15,783 bases of DNA, taken from contig CAZAKZ010000126.1 of assembly GCA_964485695.1 (NCBI GenBank), positions 1 to 15,783 of the forward strand, given 5' to 3'. The translations under genes and the position numbers were made by a program. This document shows, one piece after another, positions 1-7,597 of the stretch. This DNA is from CAZAKZ01 sp964485695. Its GTDB lineage: Bacteria > Planctomycetota > JAFGQW01. Each line of letters opens with the position of its first letter. Within the stretch, counting starts at the first letter, position 1. The notes under the pieces are model-generated. The model did not search any database. It had not been told where the DNA came from and saw only the letters and a list, made by a program, of their open reading frames with translations.

Positions 1-288
1 GGTGATCCATCGACTCAGCTTACCACCGGTCCGGTTAAATGGATACCCCAGAGGAGATATATAGGGAATGAGATCCACCCTAAAAAAGGGTACTCTCCGA
101 AGGACATAAAGGCCAAGGAAGGTTTTTCTGCCCAGCCTGGCGATTAGCCGGTTAACGGCCCGATTTCCGATTTTCCTGGGTTGATGGTTGTGAAACGGAG
201 AGTACGGCGAGTCGGACCAATCACATCCCCATCCCATTCCTGCGCAGGTCTTTACACCAATCGCCGGATCAAAACAGAGAGCGTTCAC
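1..288 (-). CDS. Partial open frame running off the left edge, function unknown
   Basis: An open minus-strand frame covers 96 codons, from a GTG at 286-288 (the in-frame TGA at 292-294 sets the limit) to the first base of the window, so its 3' end is missing. An alternative start is the ATG at 235-237. Neither start has a convincing Shine-Dalgarno. The translation is protein-like, arginine-rich and aromatic. It contains RKIGNRAVNRLIARLGRKTF at about residues 38-57 and VPFFRVDLIPYISPLGYPF at about 66-84. I recognise no family. Third-position GC is only about half, clearly below the genes to its right, so it is either a gene of different origin or a chance open frame in intergenic DNA. It would be co-directional with the operon, separated from the DUF362 stop by 171 bp. 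Coding status is inferred from openness and residue pattern only. Confidence 0.42.
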   Translation of the reverse strand, partial: MNALCFDPAIGVKTCAGMGWGCDWSDSPYSPFHNHQPRKIGNRAVNRLIARLGRKTFLGLYVLRRVPFFRVDLIPYISPLGYPFNRTGGKLSRWIT

Positions 289-459
289 TGTTCACTTATC
301 TGGTTTAGCTTTTCCGATCCGTCGCATCGTCGTTGGTGAAGCTGAAGATAAGAGCCGGATGGACAGGTTCCTCGCAGAAGATGTTTCTAATCCCTGTTGG
401 TGCCCACTGTAACTCGTGGCCATCAGGTAGATTCTGTCCGAGCCGCCGGGCTCCGAAAG
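289..459. other. Gap between DUF362 gene and left-edge frame
   Basis: This 171-bp stretch follows the DUF362 stop. I see no convincing gene, tRNA or promoter. A 5-bp GC stem (GAGCC/GGCTC at 440-453) lies just past the stop but has no T-run on either side, so it is not called as a terminator. A 7-bp tandem repeat (GTTCACT twice, 283-296) straddles the end of the gap. Base composition falls from GC-rich to near 50% GC across the region. Confidence 0.5.
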
Positions 460-1824
460 TCACTGGGCCCTTTTGTACCTCTGACCCTCCGCCTCGATGT
501 GGCTTCTCCACCCCGGCGGCGGAAGGAATTCGCTGGCCACCGGGATGGACTCCAGGCCGGTGCACGCCCGGCCGTCGATGTTCACCTCGAGGCGCTCGGG
601 CGTGAACTCCCCCCATGTCCCGCCGGCGAAGTCCTTCCGGTGGGCCAGCTGTGGGATCCGCCGGGGATCGAATCCCATCATCCTGGCCGCGATGAAATCC
701 ATCACAAAGGGATCGCGGGAGATCACGATCCTGTCCGTCTCCACGGGCAGGGGCTGGAGCGGGCCGTTGCCCTCGCCGGCGATGCCGGCGTCCAGGATGG
801 CCAGGTAGTCGCGCTGCGGCGTGGGCTTGAGGGCTTTTCCCGCGGGTGGAGCGTGGAGCACGATTCTGTTCAGATCGTAGATCATGCGCCAGATGGTGTC
901 ATTGCCGTACCAGGCTCCGCAGGCGCTGTAGAAGGTCCGGTCCAGGTTTTTGCGGGTGCCCCGGGTTTCGATGCCCCGAGCCCTTCGGATCACGTTCCAT
1001 GCCGCGCGGCCGAGAGCAAAGGCCGGTCTCGAGCGCCCCTGCAGGATCTCTCGCATGCGTGACTGCATGCGAACCGGCAGTGGAACGTCCGGCGGGAACT
1101 CGTCCCCGCCCGTGCGCGGCGTGCCCTGCCGGTAGTGGACCAGGTTGGCCTTCTGGCCGTTGATTCCCACCAGGTTCTTCAGGGCGCCGGTGATGCCGGC
1201 CTTCTGGTGGGTCTTCATCTTGGGCAGGTTGATGACCAGGTCTGCCTCCAGCACGGTTCCCGAGATCAAGTAGCTATGGGTCCCCGGGCCGTGGCTGTCC
1301 CGCGTCAGTTTCGGGTCGAAGTCGGAGACCCTGAACCTGTTCCGTGAATCGTCCAGCGCGTCCAGGTAGCTGTCCGATCCTAGCTGGATCTCCCGGTATC
1401 CCAGTGGATCGCCGAACTCCCCGTCCCGGGCTTCAGTAATATATCCGTTTCGCCTGGCAACCTTCTCGCGGCGCAGGTCGAGGAAGCGGACCGCGGGCTT
1501 TTGTTTGTGCGTGTATTTCTCCATGAGGCGGATCACGCCGGTCTGCCGGATGAGCGCCTCCCAGTCGCAACTCTGCAGGGGCACGTCGCCCACGGTGATG
1601 CGTTCTGCATCAGGATATTTTTCCAGGCAGGCCCGGACCACCGCGTCGATGAGGTCCGTGGACGTGACCAGGGCCTCGATGGGGAAATCCCGGCTCTCCT
1701 GGTGCAGGACCCAGTTGGGCTTGATGACGATGGAGCAGTGCTCTCCGTCCGGAAGGTGGGACAGGATCACCTGCGGCAGCTTGTGGCCCAGTCCGCTCAG
1801 GGTGTAGATGCTGGCGTCCGGCAC
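460..1824 (-). CDS. DUF362 domain protein, last gene of the operon
   Basis: The protein has 454 residues from a GTG start at 1822-1824, chosen because GGAGG (1831-1835) lies 6 nt upstream; a longer frame to 1899 has no such support. DUF362 hallmarks are visible: SIVIKPNWV at residues 31-39, the core ADLVINLPKMKTHQKAG at 194-210 followed by ALKNLVGI at 214-221, and LDAGIAGEGNGPLQPLP at 344-360. DUF362 proteins have no firmly established function. Some family members carry ferredoxin-like Fe-S modules. This one has five scattered cysteines and no CxxCxxC cluster, so it is a stand-alone domain. No signal peptide or membrane segment is seen, suggesting a cytoplasmic protein. Its start lies 28 bp inside the upstream CapK-like gene, so the two are translationally coupled and probably act on the same substrate. 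Family assignment is firm; role is unknown. Confidence 0.88.
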   Translation of the reverse strand: MPDASIYTLSGLGHKLPQVILSHLPDGEHCSIVIKPNWVLHQESRDFPIEALVTSTDLIDAVVRACLEKYPDAERITVGDVPLQSCDWEALIRQTGVIRLMEKYTHKQKPAVRFLDLRREKVARRNGYITEARDGEFGDPLGYREIQLGSDSYLDALDDSRNRFRVSDFDPKLTRDSHGPGTHSYLISGTVLEADLVINLPKMKTHQKAGITGALKNLVGINGQKANLVHYRQGTPRTGGDEFPPDVPLPVRMQSRMREILQGRSRPAFALGRAAWNVIRRARGIETRGTRKNLDRTFYSACGAWYGNDTIWRMIYDLNRIVLHAPPAGKALKPTPQRDYLAILDAGIAGEGNGPLQPLPVETDRIVISRDPFVMDFIAARMMGFDPRRIPQLAHRKDFAGGTWGEFTPERLEVNIDGRACTGLESIPVASEFLPPPGWRSHIEAEGQRYKRAQ

Positions 1825-3167
1825 TGGAACCCTCCCTCTGTATTGTCGATCGAGCTCACGATGAACCGGTGCTTTCCGGCCGTGGTGGTCTCGATGCAAT
1901 GCGTCTCCTCGACTTCGATCCGCATGTCATTTCCAAGCAACCGGTGGAGTGAATCCACCAGCTTCCTTCGATCCGAGGCGCTGATCTCCCGGCGGGCGTC
2001 GACCTTGAGTCGAACCCGGTCCGTCTCGTTTTGGTGGACCTGGAACCGAACGACGTCCGGATAGCGCTTGATCAGGTGGGTGACGGCTTCCCCGTGCACC
2101 TTCCGGCCCGAAGGACTGACAAGGGTGTCGTGGGTACGGCCGAGGACCGGACCCAGGATGGCTGGCCCCGTGTCCGGGATCTGGATCGGCCGGTCCGTCA
2201 CGTCGCCCGTCCGGTAACGGATCAGGGGGAAATCGGGATTCCTCAGGTTGGTGGCCACGATGTCGTAGCGGCCGTCCTCCCCCGGCAGGGTTTCCACGAG
2301 GACGCTCCGGTCCAGCACCCGCAGCGGGCCGGCGTCGAATGAGGCCGCCATGAGCCCTAGCTCCACTGAGCCGTACTCGATGCAGACCGGGCGCCCCAGG
2401 ACCCCTTCGATGCACGCTTTCTGGTGGGGAGGGAGCGGCTCGGCGCTGACCACGACCAGGCGCAGCGACTCGAGGGGCGGGGTGCCCTCCACCGCCCTGG
2501 CCATCAGGTAGGCCGCGCTGGAGTAGGCGTAGATCTTCTCGACCCGGTTCTTGCGCATCCGTTCGTACGTGGATCGAAGGCTCTCTTCGTCCACGCGGTA
2601 GGCCGAGCAGCGAATCCGGTTCCGCAGGCGATCCTGCACCGCGGTCTTCAGGCCGCGGAACCTCCCGCGCAGGGTTCTGTCGAATGTGTGGGCATGCCCC
2701 CAGAGAAAGCAGGTCCTGTCCCCCCAGTCGATGTCCCAGAGGCTCTGGTAGTGGTAGCCGTCCCGCAGGTTCATTCGGTACGCGTCCCGGCCCCAGAAGC
2801 AGGGCAGGGGTTCTCCGGTGGAACCGCCCGTGCGGGCCCAGAACCCGGGACGAGCCACGTCGGACAGGAAGCGCTTCGGGTCGGCCTGGACCTCGGCCCT
2901 GTCCAGGATGGGCACCCTGTCGGCGATCTCCTCGAGGGTGGCGAACTGCGAGGGAAGGCGCCTCGCTTGCTGCATCGTCCGGTAATGTGGAACGTGTACC
3001 ACGGCGGATCGCCACATGCGGTTGAACTTCTCGACCTGGTGCGCGGCGATGCGCTCCCGGTGTGATGCGTAGAAGTCCGACCGGCGGGCGTTCTCTCCCT
3101 CGATGTCCCGGAACCGCCTGAGGCGGCGGCAGCACCACCTGGAAACAGATGATCGCATCTCAACCAC
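1797..3167 (-). CDS. CapK / phenylacetate-CoA ligase-like adenylate-forming enzyme
   Basis: The protein has 456 residues from GTG 3165-3167, placed 6 nt after GGAGG (3174-3178); the ATG at 3156-3158 is an alternative but sits 15 nt from that site. The adenylate-forming superfamily motifs are in order: glycine-rich ATP loop ARTGGSTGEP at residues 111-120, EYGSVELG at 264-271, RYRTGD at 317-322, and a C-terminal lid region with GRTHDTLVSPSGRKVHGE (343-360) and GKHRFI near 431-436, whose lysine may be catalytic. Relatives activate a carboxylate as an acyl-adenylate and often pass it to CoA. CapK-type members recur in capsule and exopolysaccharide loci without a proven reaction. The enzyme looks cytoplasmic. 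It overlaps the flippase-GT gene by 8 bp and the DUF362 gene by 28 bp. An acyl or amide modification of the glycan is an inference; the substrate is not readable here. Confidence 0.88.
   Translation of the reverse strand: MVEMRSSVSRWCCRRLRRFRDIEGENARRSDFYASHRERIAAHQVEKFNRMWRSAVVHVPHYRTMQQARRLPSQFATLEEIADRVPILDRAEVQADPKRFLSDVARPGFWARTGGSTGEPLPCFWGRDAYRMNLRDGYHYQSLWDIDWGDRTCFLWGHAHTFDRTLRGRFRGLKTAVQDRLRNRIRCSAYRVDEESLRSTYERMRKNRVEKIYAYSSAAYLMARAVEGTPPLESLRLVVVSAEPLPPHQKACIEGVLGRPVCIEYGSVELGLMAASFDAGPLRVLDRSVLVETLPGEDGRYDIVATNLRNPDFPLIRYRTGDVTDRPIQIPDTGPAILGPVLGRTHDTLVSPSGRKVHGEAVTHLIKRYPDVVRFQVHQNETDRVRLKVDARREISASDRRKLVDSLHRLLGNDMRIEVEETHCIETTTAGKHRFIVSSIDNTEGGFQCRTPASTP
1831..1835 (-). promoter_or_regulatory. 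Shine-Dalgarno deciding the DUF362 GTG start
   Basis: GGAGG on the minus strand, 6 nt before the GTG at 1822-1824 and located inside the end of the CapK-like gene. It fixes the 454-residue start over the longer upstream reading. Confidence 0.75.
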
Positions 3168-5616
3168 GGGCCACCTCCTCACGGTCTCCGCGGGTGAGGT
3201 CCTCCAGGGCCGAGCGGACCCGGTCCCTGTAGTGGCGATAGAGGAACCGGCTCCGGACCCGCTCGATTCCGGCTTCCCCCATGCGCGTCCGCTCGGCTTC
3301 GTCGGACAGCAGATCCACCACGGCGTCCGCGATCTCCGACGGTGACTCGGGATCGACCACCTTTCCGGTCTCTCCGTCCGCAACGACCTCCCGGGAGGCG
3401 TCCCGGTTTCCGGCCACGACAGGCGTGCCCCGGATCATGGACTCGATGAACACGATTCCGAAGCCCTCCCCCCGCGACGGCATGAGGAACACATCGCACG
3501 CCTTCATCAGGTAGTTTTTCTCGCCCTCGGAAACCCGTCCGAGGAAATGCACGTTCTTGCCGAGGCCGAGGGACGCGACCAGGCCCTTCAGCCTGGGGAG
3601 GTCGTCTCCCTCGCCCGCGATGAGGTAGTGGGTATCGGGGATCCTGCTGAGGATTTCGGGCATACTCCGGATCGCCCGGTCCTGCCCCTTGATCTTCTCG
3701 TCCGCGCTCAGCCTGGAAACGGACAGCAGGTTGTATCTCCCGGGCAGGTCGACCTCTTCCAGTGTCTCCCGGTCGTCGATGCGCGCCGGGCAATACACGA
3801 CATCGATCTTTTCGGAGGGAAAATCCTGAACCTCGGCGATCTTCCGTGCGGTGAACTGGCTGACCGTGATGACCTTGTGGGCTCTCCGGAGTGCGAGTCG
3901 CGCCCAGGGGCCCGGTCTCTCCCAGACCTCGATGCCGTAGGCAACGATTGCCCTCCGGATCGCCGGCCGCACCAGGTTGATGGCGAGGAGCAGCGGAGCG
4001 AGGAGGACGTGGCCCGCGATGACCGCGTCCGCCTTGCCCCACAGCCCCAGCCGGACGAGTTTAAGCATGAACCGGATCTTGCTCCGGCCGCAGCCGTGGT
4101 AGACGACGGGGGCACCCTCGAACGTCTCGCTCGCCCCCTTGGGGTCGTCCCACAGCGAGAGTACCGTCACCCGGCCGGACCGCACGGCCGAGTATTCCGC
4201 ACACGCCGTCACGAAGGATTTGTTGAAGTTCTCGATTCCCCCCAGCACCGAATAGGTTCCGAGATTCAGGTAGAGGATGTGCGGCGCCTTCTTCGTGGAA
4301 CCGGAAGCCACGGCCTCGAAGAGGAAGAGGGACAGCATACCCGTGGCGCTGATCACGATGACGAGGCCGTAACCGGCTCCGGTCACCCCGAGGGTGCAGG
4401 TCAGGTAGAGACCCGCGCACAGGGTGCAGAGCGCTCCGGCGGCCGTGATGTAGAAGTGGTAGTGGGGTCTGTCCAGGACCAGGAAGGCCTGGTTGATGGG
4501 GGTCACCACGGCCAGGACAATGAGCTGTACTGTGAGGAGGGACAGAATCCCGCTGTACTCGATGTAGTTCCCCTTGAACAGGAGGCCGAGGATGTCCCCG
4601 GAGAATATTGCCATGGCCACCGCCAGCATCGAGAGCGGCACCAGGAGCATGATCTGGGCTCTCCGCACGCTCGCCTTCAGGCTCGCGATTCCTCCTGCCG
4701 CGTAGTCGTGGGACATCCGGGGCGTGAGGATGTTGTTCAGGCCCAGGACCAGCGGTCTGGCGAAGAAGAGCGGCAGCTGGCAGGCGCCCAGGGCCGCGAC
4801 GGCCTCGAGGCCGTGGGTGCCCTTCAGGAGCCAGGGATAGACCTCGCTGGCCACGATGTAGACCGCGGTACCGGCCAGGATCCAGCGCCCGAACTTCCAG
4901 TGCGGTGCCAGCATCCCGGACAGGTTGACCTTCCTGAACGTGATCTCCTTCCGGAGAAGTGCGACACCCGCCAGGGCGCCCGCGCCCTGGCAGACGCCGA
5001 TCACCGCCAGCACGGCCAGGACGTTGAAGCGGCCCGTGAAATAGAGCGCCGCCAGGCATCCGACCTGGGCCAGGCAGCAGCCGGCATCGGTCCACAGGGC
5101 CGGCCAGACCCGGAGCCGGGCGTAGTGGAGGCAGCGGACGTGCTCCCGGCTCGACCAGCCGCACAGCGCAATGATGCCCACCAGAAGGGCGGCCGGTAGC
5201 CGCGGTTCTCCGGCGAGGTGGCAGATCCCCGAGGACGCGGCCAGGAACAGGGCGCCCGCGACCAGGAGAATTCCCTGCAGGATCAGGGTGGATCCGATGT
5301 AGGGCCCGATGTCCTGGCCCGTTTTTCGGGGCAGGAACACCGCGATGGGGGAGGCCAGGAAGGAGTTCCGGATCCCCTCCCACAGCATGAGCAGCGTGAA
5401 CACGAGGACCAGGAGGCCGAACGCCTCCGGTGCGCAGAGATATCCCACGGACAGCCGGGTGAGGAAATTGGTGCTCGAAACCACGGCCTGGTCGGCCAGC
5501 GAGACCAGGGGATCACGGATCCGATCCCTGCTGTCTGGCGCTGGAGAACGCCCGGCGACATTGGCCGGCGCAGCCTTCCGGCTCAGGGTCGGCGTGGTTG
5601 AACCGTCTCTCGTCAT
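3160..5616 (-). CDS. Wzx-like flippase fused to a GT4 glycosyltransferase
   Basis: One uninterrupted 818-residue frame holds two normally separate proteins. Residues about 38-437 form a multi-spanning membrane domain (roughly 12 hydrophobic segments) of the polysaccharide transporter/MATE-like superfamily, expected to flip lipid-linked glycan. After a short linker (residues about 437-446, near 4280-4310) comes a GT4 GT-B domain. It begins LYLNLGTYSVLGGIENFNKS (448-467), continues with VITVSQFTARKI (582-593) and LLSVSRLSADEKIKG (630-644), and has the EX7E motif EGFGIVFIE at 717-725 for nucleotide-sugar binding. The first 35 residues are polar and cytosolic. The ATG at 5614-5616 overlaps the upstream GT4 stop as ATGA (4 bp). 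No stop or good internal ribosome site lies at the junction; a GTG at 4309-4311 has only a poorly spaced GAGG. The fusion would tie a glycosyl transfer step to export. Both domain calls are firm; the coupling is inference. Confidence 0.9.
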   Translation of the reverse strand: MTRDGSTTPTLSRKAAPANVAGRSPAPDSRDRIRDPLVSLADQAVVSSTNFLTRLSVGYLCAPEAFGLLVLVFTLLMLWEGIRNSFLASPIAVFLPRKTGQDIGPYIGSTLILQGILLVAGALFLAASSGICHLAGEPRLPAALLVGIIALCGWSSREHVRCLHYARLRVWPALWTDAGCCLAQVGCLAALYFTGRFNVLAVLAVIGVCQGAGALAGVALLRKEITFRKVNLSGMLAPHWKFGRWILAGTAVYIVASEVYPWLLKGTHGLEAVAALGACQLPLFFARPLVLGLNNILTPRMSHDYAAGGIASLKASVRRAQIMLLVPLSMLAVAMAIFSGDILGLLFKGNYIEYSGILSLLTVQLIVLAVVTPINQAFLVLDRPHYHFYITAAGALCTLCAGLYLTCTLGVTGAGYGLVIVISATGMLSLFLFEAVASGSTKKAPHILYLNLGTYSVLGGIENFNKSFVTACAEYSAVRSGRVTVLSLWDDPKGASETFEGAPVVYHGCGRSKIRFMLKLVRLGLWGKADAVIAGHVLLAPLLLAINLVRPAIRRAIVAYGIEVWERPGPWARLALRRAHKVITVSQFTARKIAEVQDFPSEKIDVVYCPARIDDRETLEEVDLPGRYNLLSVSRLSADEKIKGQDRAIRSMPEILSRIPDTHYLIAGEGDDLPRLKGLVASLGLGKNVHFLGRVSEGEKNYLMKACDVFLMPSRGEGFGIVFIESMIRGTPVVAGNRDASREVVADGETGKVVDPESPSEIADAVVDLLSDEAERTRMGEAGIERVRSRFLYRHYRDRVRSALEDLTRGDREEVARG
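3174..3178 (-). promoter_or_regulatory. Shine-Dalgarno deciding the CapK-like GTG start
   Basis: GGAGG lies 6 nt ahead of GTG 3165-3167 and overlaps the last codons of the flippase-GT gene, whose TGA is at 3160-3162. The arrangement favours the GTG over the ATG at 3156-3158. Confidence 0.7.
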
Positions 5617-6821
5617 CGGACTCCGTCCAGGATCGCCGCGGATTTCCGCCCGAACGCCTCTGCGGCTCTTTCATAGAGCGCGATCAGCATGCGCACGTTT
5701 CTCTCCGGCGTGTAGAGTCGTTCGTAGCGCCCGCGGGCGTTCCGGCCCATCTCCCGGCGCTCGGCCGCGTGGGTCGCCATCCAGGTCGCCTTCTGCGCCA
5801 GGTCCTCCGGGTTTCCGGCCTCGAAGTGCAGCCCCGTGGTTCCCTCCTCGACGATCTCTGCGGCCGCGCCGAGGCGGGATGCAATCACCGGACGCCCCAG
5901 GGCGTACGCTTCCACCATGGATCGGCCGAAGGTCTCGTAACACTGCGATGGAAAGACGAGGAACGCGGCGCTTGAGATCTCGCGGAGGCAATCCCGGGGG
6001 GGAAGCCACCCGGTGAACCGGACGGACTCGAGTCCCTCCCGCCGACAGGTGTCCTCGAGGCGCCGGCGCCGGGGCCCGTCGCCGACGATGGACAGGGGAA
6101 GGTGCCGGAGGGCTTTCCACGCCTCGAGCAAGGTCTCGACACCCTTCTCTTTCGAGAGCCGGCCCACGAAGATGCCCCCCGCACCGGGCCGGCCGGTCGG
6201 ACCCGGGTCCGCGATGAAATTGGGCTTCACCACGATCCTCCCGGGATCCATCCCGGCCTGGACGAACTTGGCTCTCGTGAAGGCCGAGGGCGCGATGAAC
6301 AGGTCCACGTCGCGGTCCCAGGTCCCACGGCGTCGATTCCTGAGGATTACGCGCGCCGCCAGGGCCGAGAGAAAAGCCGAGGCGTGGTAGCATCTGTGCA
6401 CGACGCCGATCCAGGGCCCCCGATCGAGGCACGCCTCGCAGGGCTTTCCGCGCCGCATGAGATTGGCGTTCAGGCACAGGAGCCGGTAGTTCCTGAGGGA
6501 CTGCACCGTTGGCACGCCTTCCGCATGGCAGGCCGCGTGCACCGAGGGAGACAGCGAGAACCAGAGGTTGTCCGCGTGGGCGACGTCGGGGCGATGTTTC
6601 CGGCAGACCTCGCGCAAGGTTTCGTAGAGCTTCTTGTCGTAGGCGGCTCGCCGCAGGGCGTCGAGGGTCCGCACGGCTCCCGACCGGATGAGGTCCGCGT
6701 TGGACCGGAAGCAGGGGATGACCTCCACGCCTTCCCGGCGCAGGAGGTCCACCTCGGATCGGACCGATCGATCCTCCCCTCCGGTCCGGGCATAGCGTGC
6801 ATGCATTCTCAGGACACGCAT
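5613..6821 (-). CDS. GT4 glycosyltransferase with a cysteine cluster
   Basis: The protein has 402 residues from ATG 6819-6821, with AGGAG 8 nt upstream (6830-6834). The N-terminus MRVLRMHARYARTGGEDRSV is a typical GT-B first strand and glycine-rich loop. IAPSAFTRAKF (176-186), the donor-domain opener GGIFVGRLSKEKG (215-227) and the EX7E motif ETFGRSMVE (296-304) place it in family GT4 (retaining, nucleotide-sugar donor, cytoplasmic or peripheral membrane). Four cysteines (C116, C128, C131, C144) between the domains include the pair in GKPCEACLDR; this pattern recurs in a subgroup of GT4 enzymes and could bind metal. The gene overlaps the methyltransferase gene by 13 bp and the flippase-GT gene by 4 bp. 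It presumably adds one sugar of the repeat unit; donor and acceptor cannot be read from sequence. Confidence 0.92.
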   Translation of the reverse strand: MRVLRMHARYARTGGEDRSVRSEVDLLRREGVEVIPCFRSNADLIRSGAVRTLDALRRAAYDKKLYETLREVCRKHRPDVAHADNLWFSLSPSVHAACHAEGVPTVQSLRNYRLLCLNANLMRRGKPCEACLDRGPWIGVVHRCYHASAFLSALAARVILRNRRRGTWDRDVDLFIAPSAFTRAKFVQAGMDPGRIVVKPNFIADPGPTGRPGAGGIFVGRLSKEKGVETLLEAWKALRHLPLSIVGDGPRRRRLEDTCRREGLESVRFTGWLPPRDCLREISSAAFLVFPSQCYETFGRSMVEAYALGRPVIASRLGAAAEIVEEGTTGLHFEAGNPEDLAQKATWMATHAAERREMGRNARGRYERLYTPERNVRMLIALYERAAEAFGRKSAAILDGVR

Positions 6822-7597
6822 ACGGATCTCTCCTGCCGGTGAACCGTCGAACGTTGTTTCTTTCGTCGCCCGGCGGCGACCATGACCCGGGTGTGGATTC
6901 TGCTCCCCGGAGTGCCCGTCTCGACCAGGTCGAAGACGAGGGTTGCGAGAACGATCATCTTCCACAGGGCCCATCGGATCGTGCTCGTGAATCCATGGGG
7001 AACCGGTCCGTCCGGCCGGCTCACGATGTCCTCGAATCCCGCCATGGAGAGCATCTGTTCCAGGCTCCGCGGCGTGTACCCGGCCTCGTGGCCGATGTCG
7101 CCCGACACAGTCTGCACGCCGCGCAGGCAATCGGCGTTGGGCAGCTGGAGGAGGAGGCGTCCTCCCGGGCGCAGCGCCTTCCGGCACGACTCCAGGAACT
7201 CGAGGCCTTCATCCCGGGTGAAATGCTCGAGGAGGTCGATGGCGACGATGGTGTCGAATCGTTCGCTCTGCGACTTCAGGTAGTCCAGGGCGTCGGCCCG
7301 GTCGACGTCGGGATGGATCCGCCGGGCTTCCCGGACCTGCTCCTGCGAGCAGTCGACGCCGTGAATATTGCCGTATCCCATGGATTTCAGCGTGTAGAGC
7401 ATGGTTCCGTGGCCACACCCGGCGTCGAGGATCTCCGCCCGCCTGTCCTCCGGAAGCAGCTTCCCGAAATGGCCGCGAGCCACCCGGGCCCAGTTGCGAT
7501 AATATTGTTCGTTCAGGCGCACACCCCCTCCCAGGGTGAGGTAGTTCTGGTAGAGTCGGGTGCGGAATTCCCGCCGTCGAGTCCTTTCAGGGTTCAT
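6809..7597 (-). CDS. Class I SAM-dependent methyltransferase
   Basis: The protein has 262 residues from ATG 7595-7597, which overlaps the preceding GT4 stop as ATGA; GGAGG at 7605-7609 gives 7-nt spacing. The Rossmann-fold methyltransferase motifs are clear: motif I ILDAGCGHG (56-64) for the SAM glycine loop, the acidic end of strand 2 GVDCSQEQ (80-87), DLLEHF (121-126) and the post-motif ALRPGGRLLLQLPN (141-154). HEAGYTPRSLEQMLSMAGF (170-188) is common in methyltransferases of glycan clusters. A hydrophobic segment near 210-226 followed by a basic tail (about 244-258) may hold the enzyme at the membrane. The likely role is O-methylation of a sugar in the repeat unit or at the chain end; a lipid or quinone substrate is less likely given the context. 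The substrate is inferred only from neighbours. Confidence 0.9.
   Translation of the reverse strand: MNPERTRRREFRTRLYQNYLTLGGGVRLNEQYYRNWARVARGHFGKLLPEDRRAEILDAGCGHGTMLYTLKSMGYGNIHGVDCSQEQVREARRIHPDVDRADALDYLKSQSERFDTIVAIDLLEHFTRDEGLEFLESCRKALRPGGRLLLQLPNADCLRGVQTVSGDIGHEAGYTPRSLEQMLSMAGFEDIVSRPDGPVPHGFTSTIRWALWKMIVLATLVFDLVETGTPGSRIHTRVMVAAGRRKKQRSTVHRQERSVCVS
6830..6834 (-). promoter_or_regulatory. Shine-Dalgarno deciding the GT4 start
   Basis: AGGAG, 8 nt upstream of ATG 6819-6821. It rejects a 122-residue longer reading of the same frame, whose extra segment is a proline- and arginine-rich translation of the methyltransferase gene in another frame. Confidence 0.75.

Noticed and set aside
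77..91. Palindrome ACCCT-AAAAA-AGGGT as a terminator
   Set aside because: The stem is 5 bp, the A/T run is in the loop and not after the stem, and it lies inside a possible coding frame.
39..109. Two tiny plus-strand frames joined by an ATGA overlap (10 and 13 codons)
   Set aside because: Too short to support, opposite to a longer open frame, and only a loosely spaced AGGAG precedes the second.
439..454. GC-rich hairpin just after the DUF362 stop as an operon terminator
   Set aside because: The stem is only 5 bp (GAGCC/GGCTC) with a 4-base loop, and no T-run follows on the minus strand.
305..460. Minus-strand frame continuing beyond the DUF362 stop, as a possible frameshifted C-terminus
   Set aside because: The DUF362 frame ends plausibly after its last conserved region, and the continuing frame matches nothing I recognise; without homologues a frameshift cannot be argued.
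3547..5199. Long plus-strand frame of 550 codons opposite the flippase-GT gene
   Set aside because: It is the antisense of a firmly identified gene in GC-rich DNA and is rich in Gly, Asp, Glu, Gln and Arg without any family motif; the same holds for the plus-strand frames at 8708-10240 and 11260-13155.
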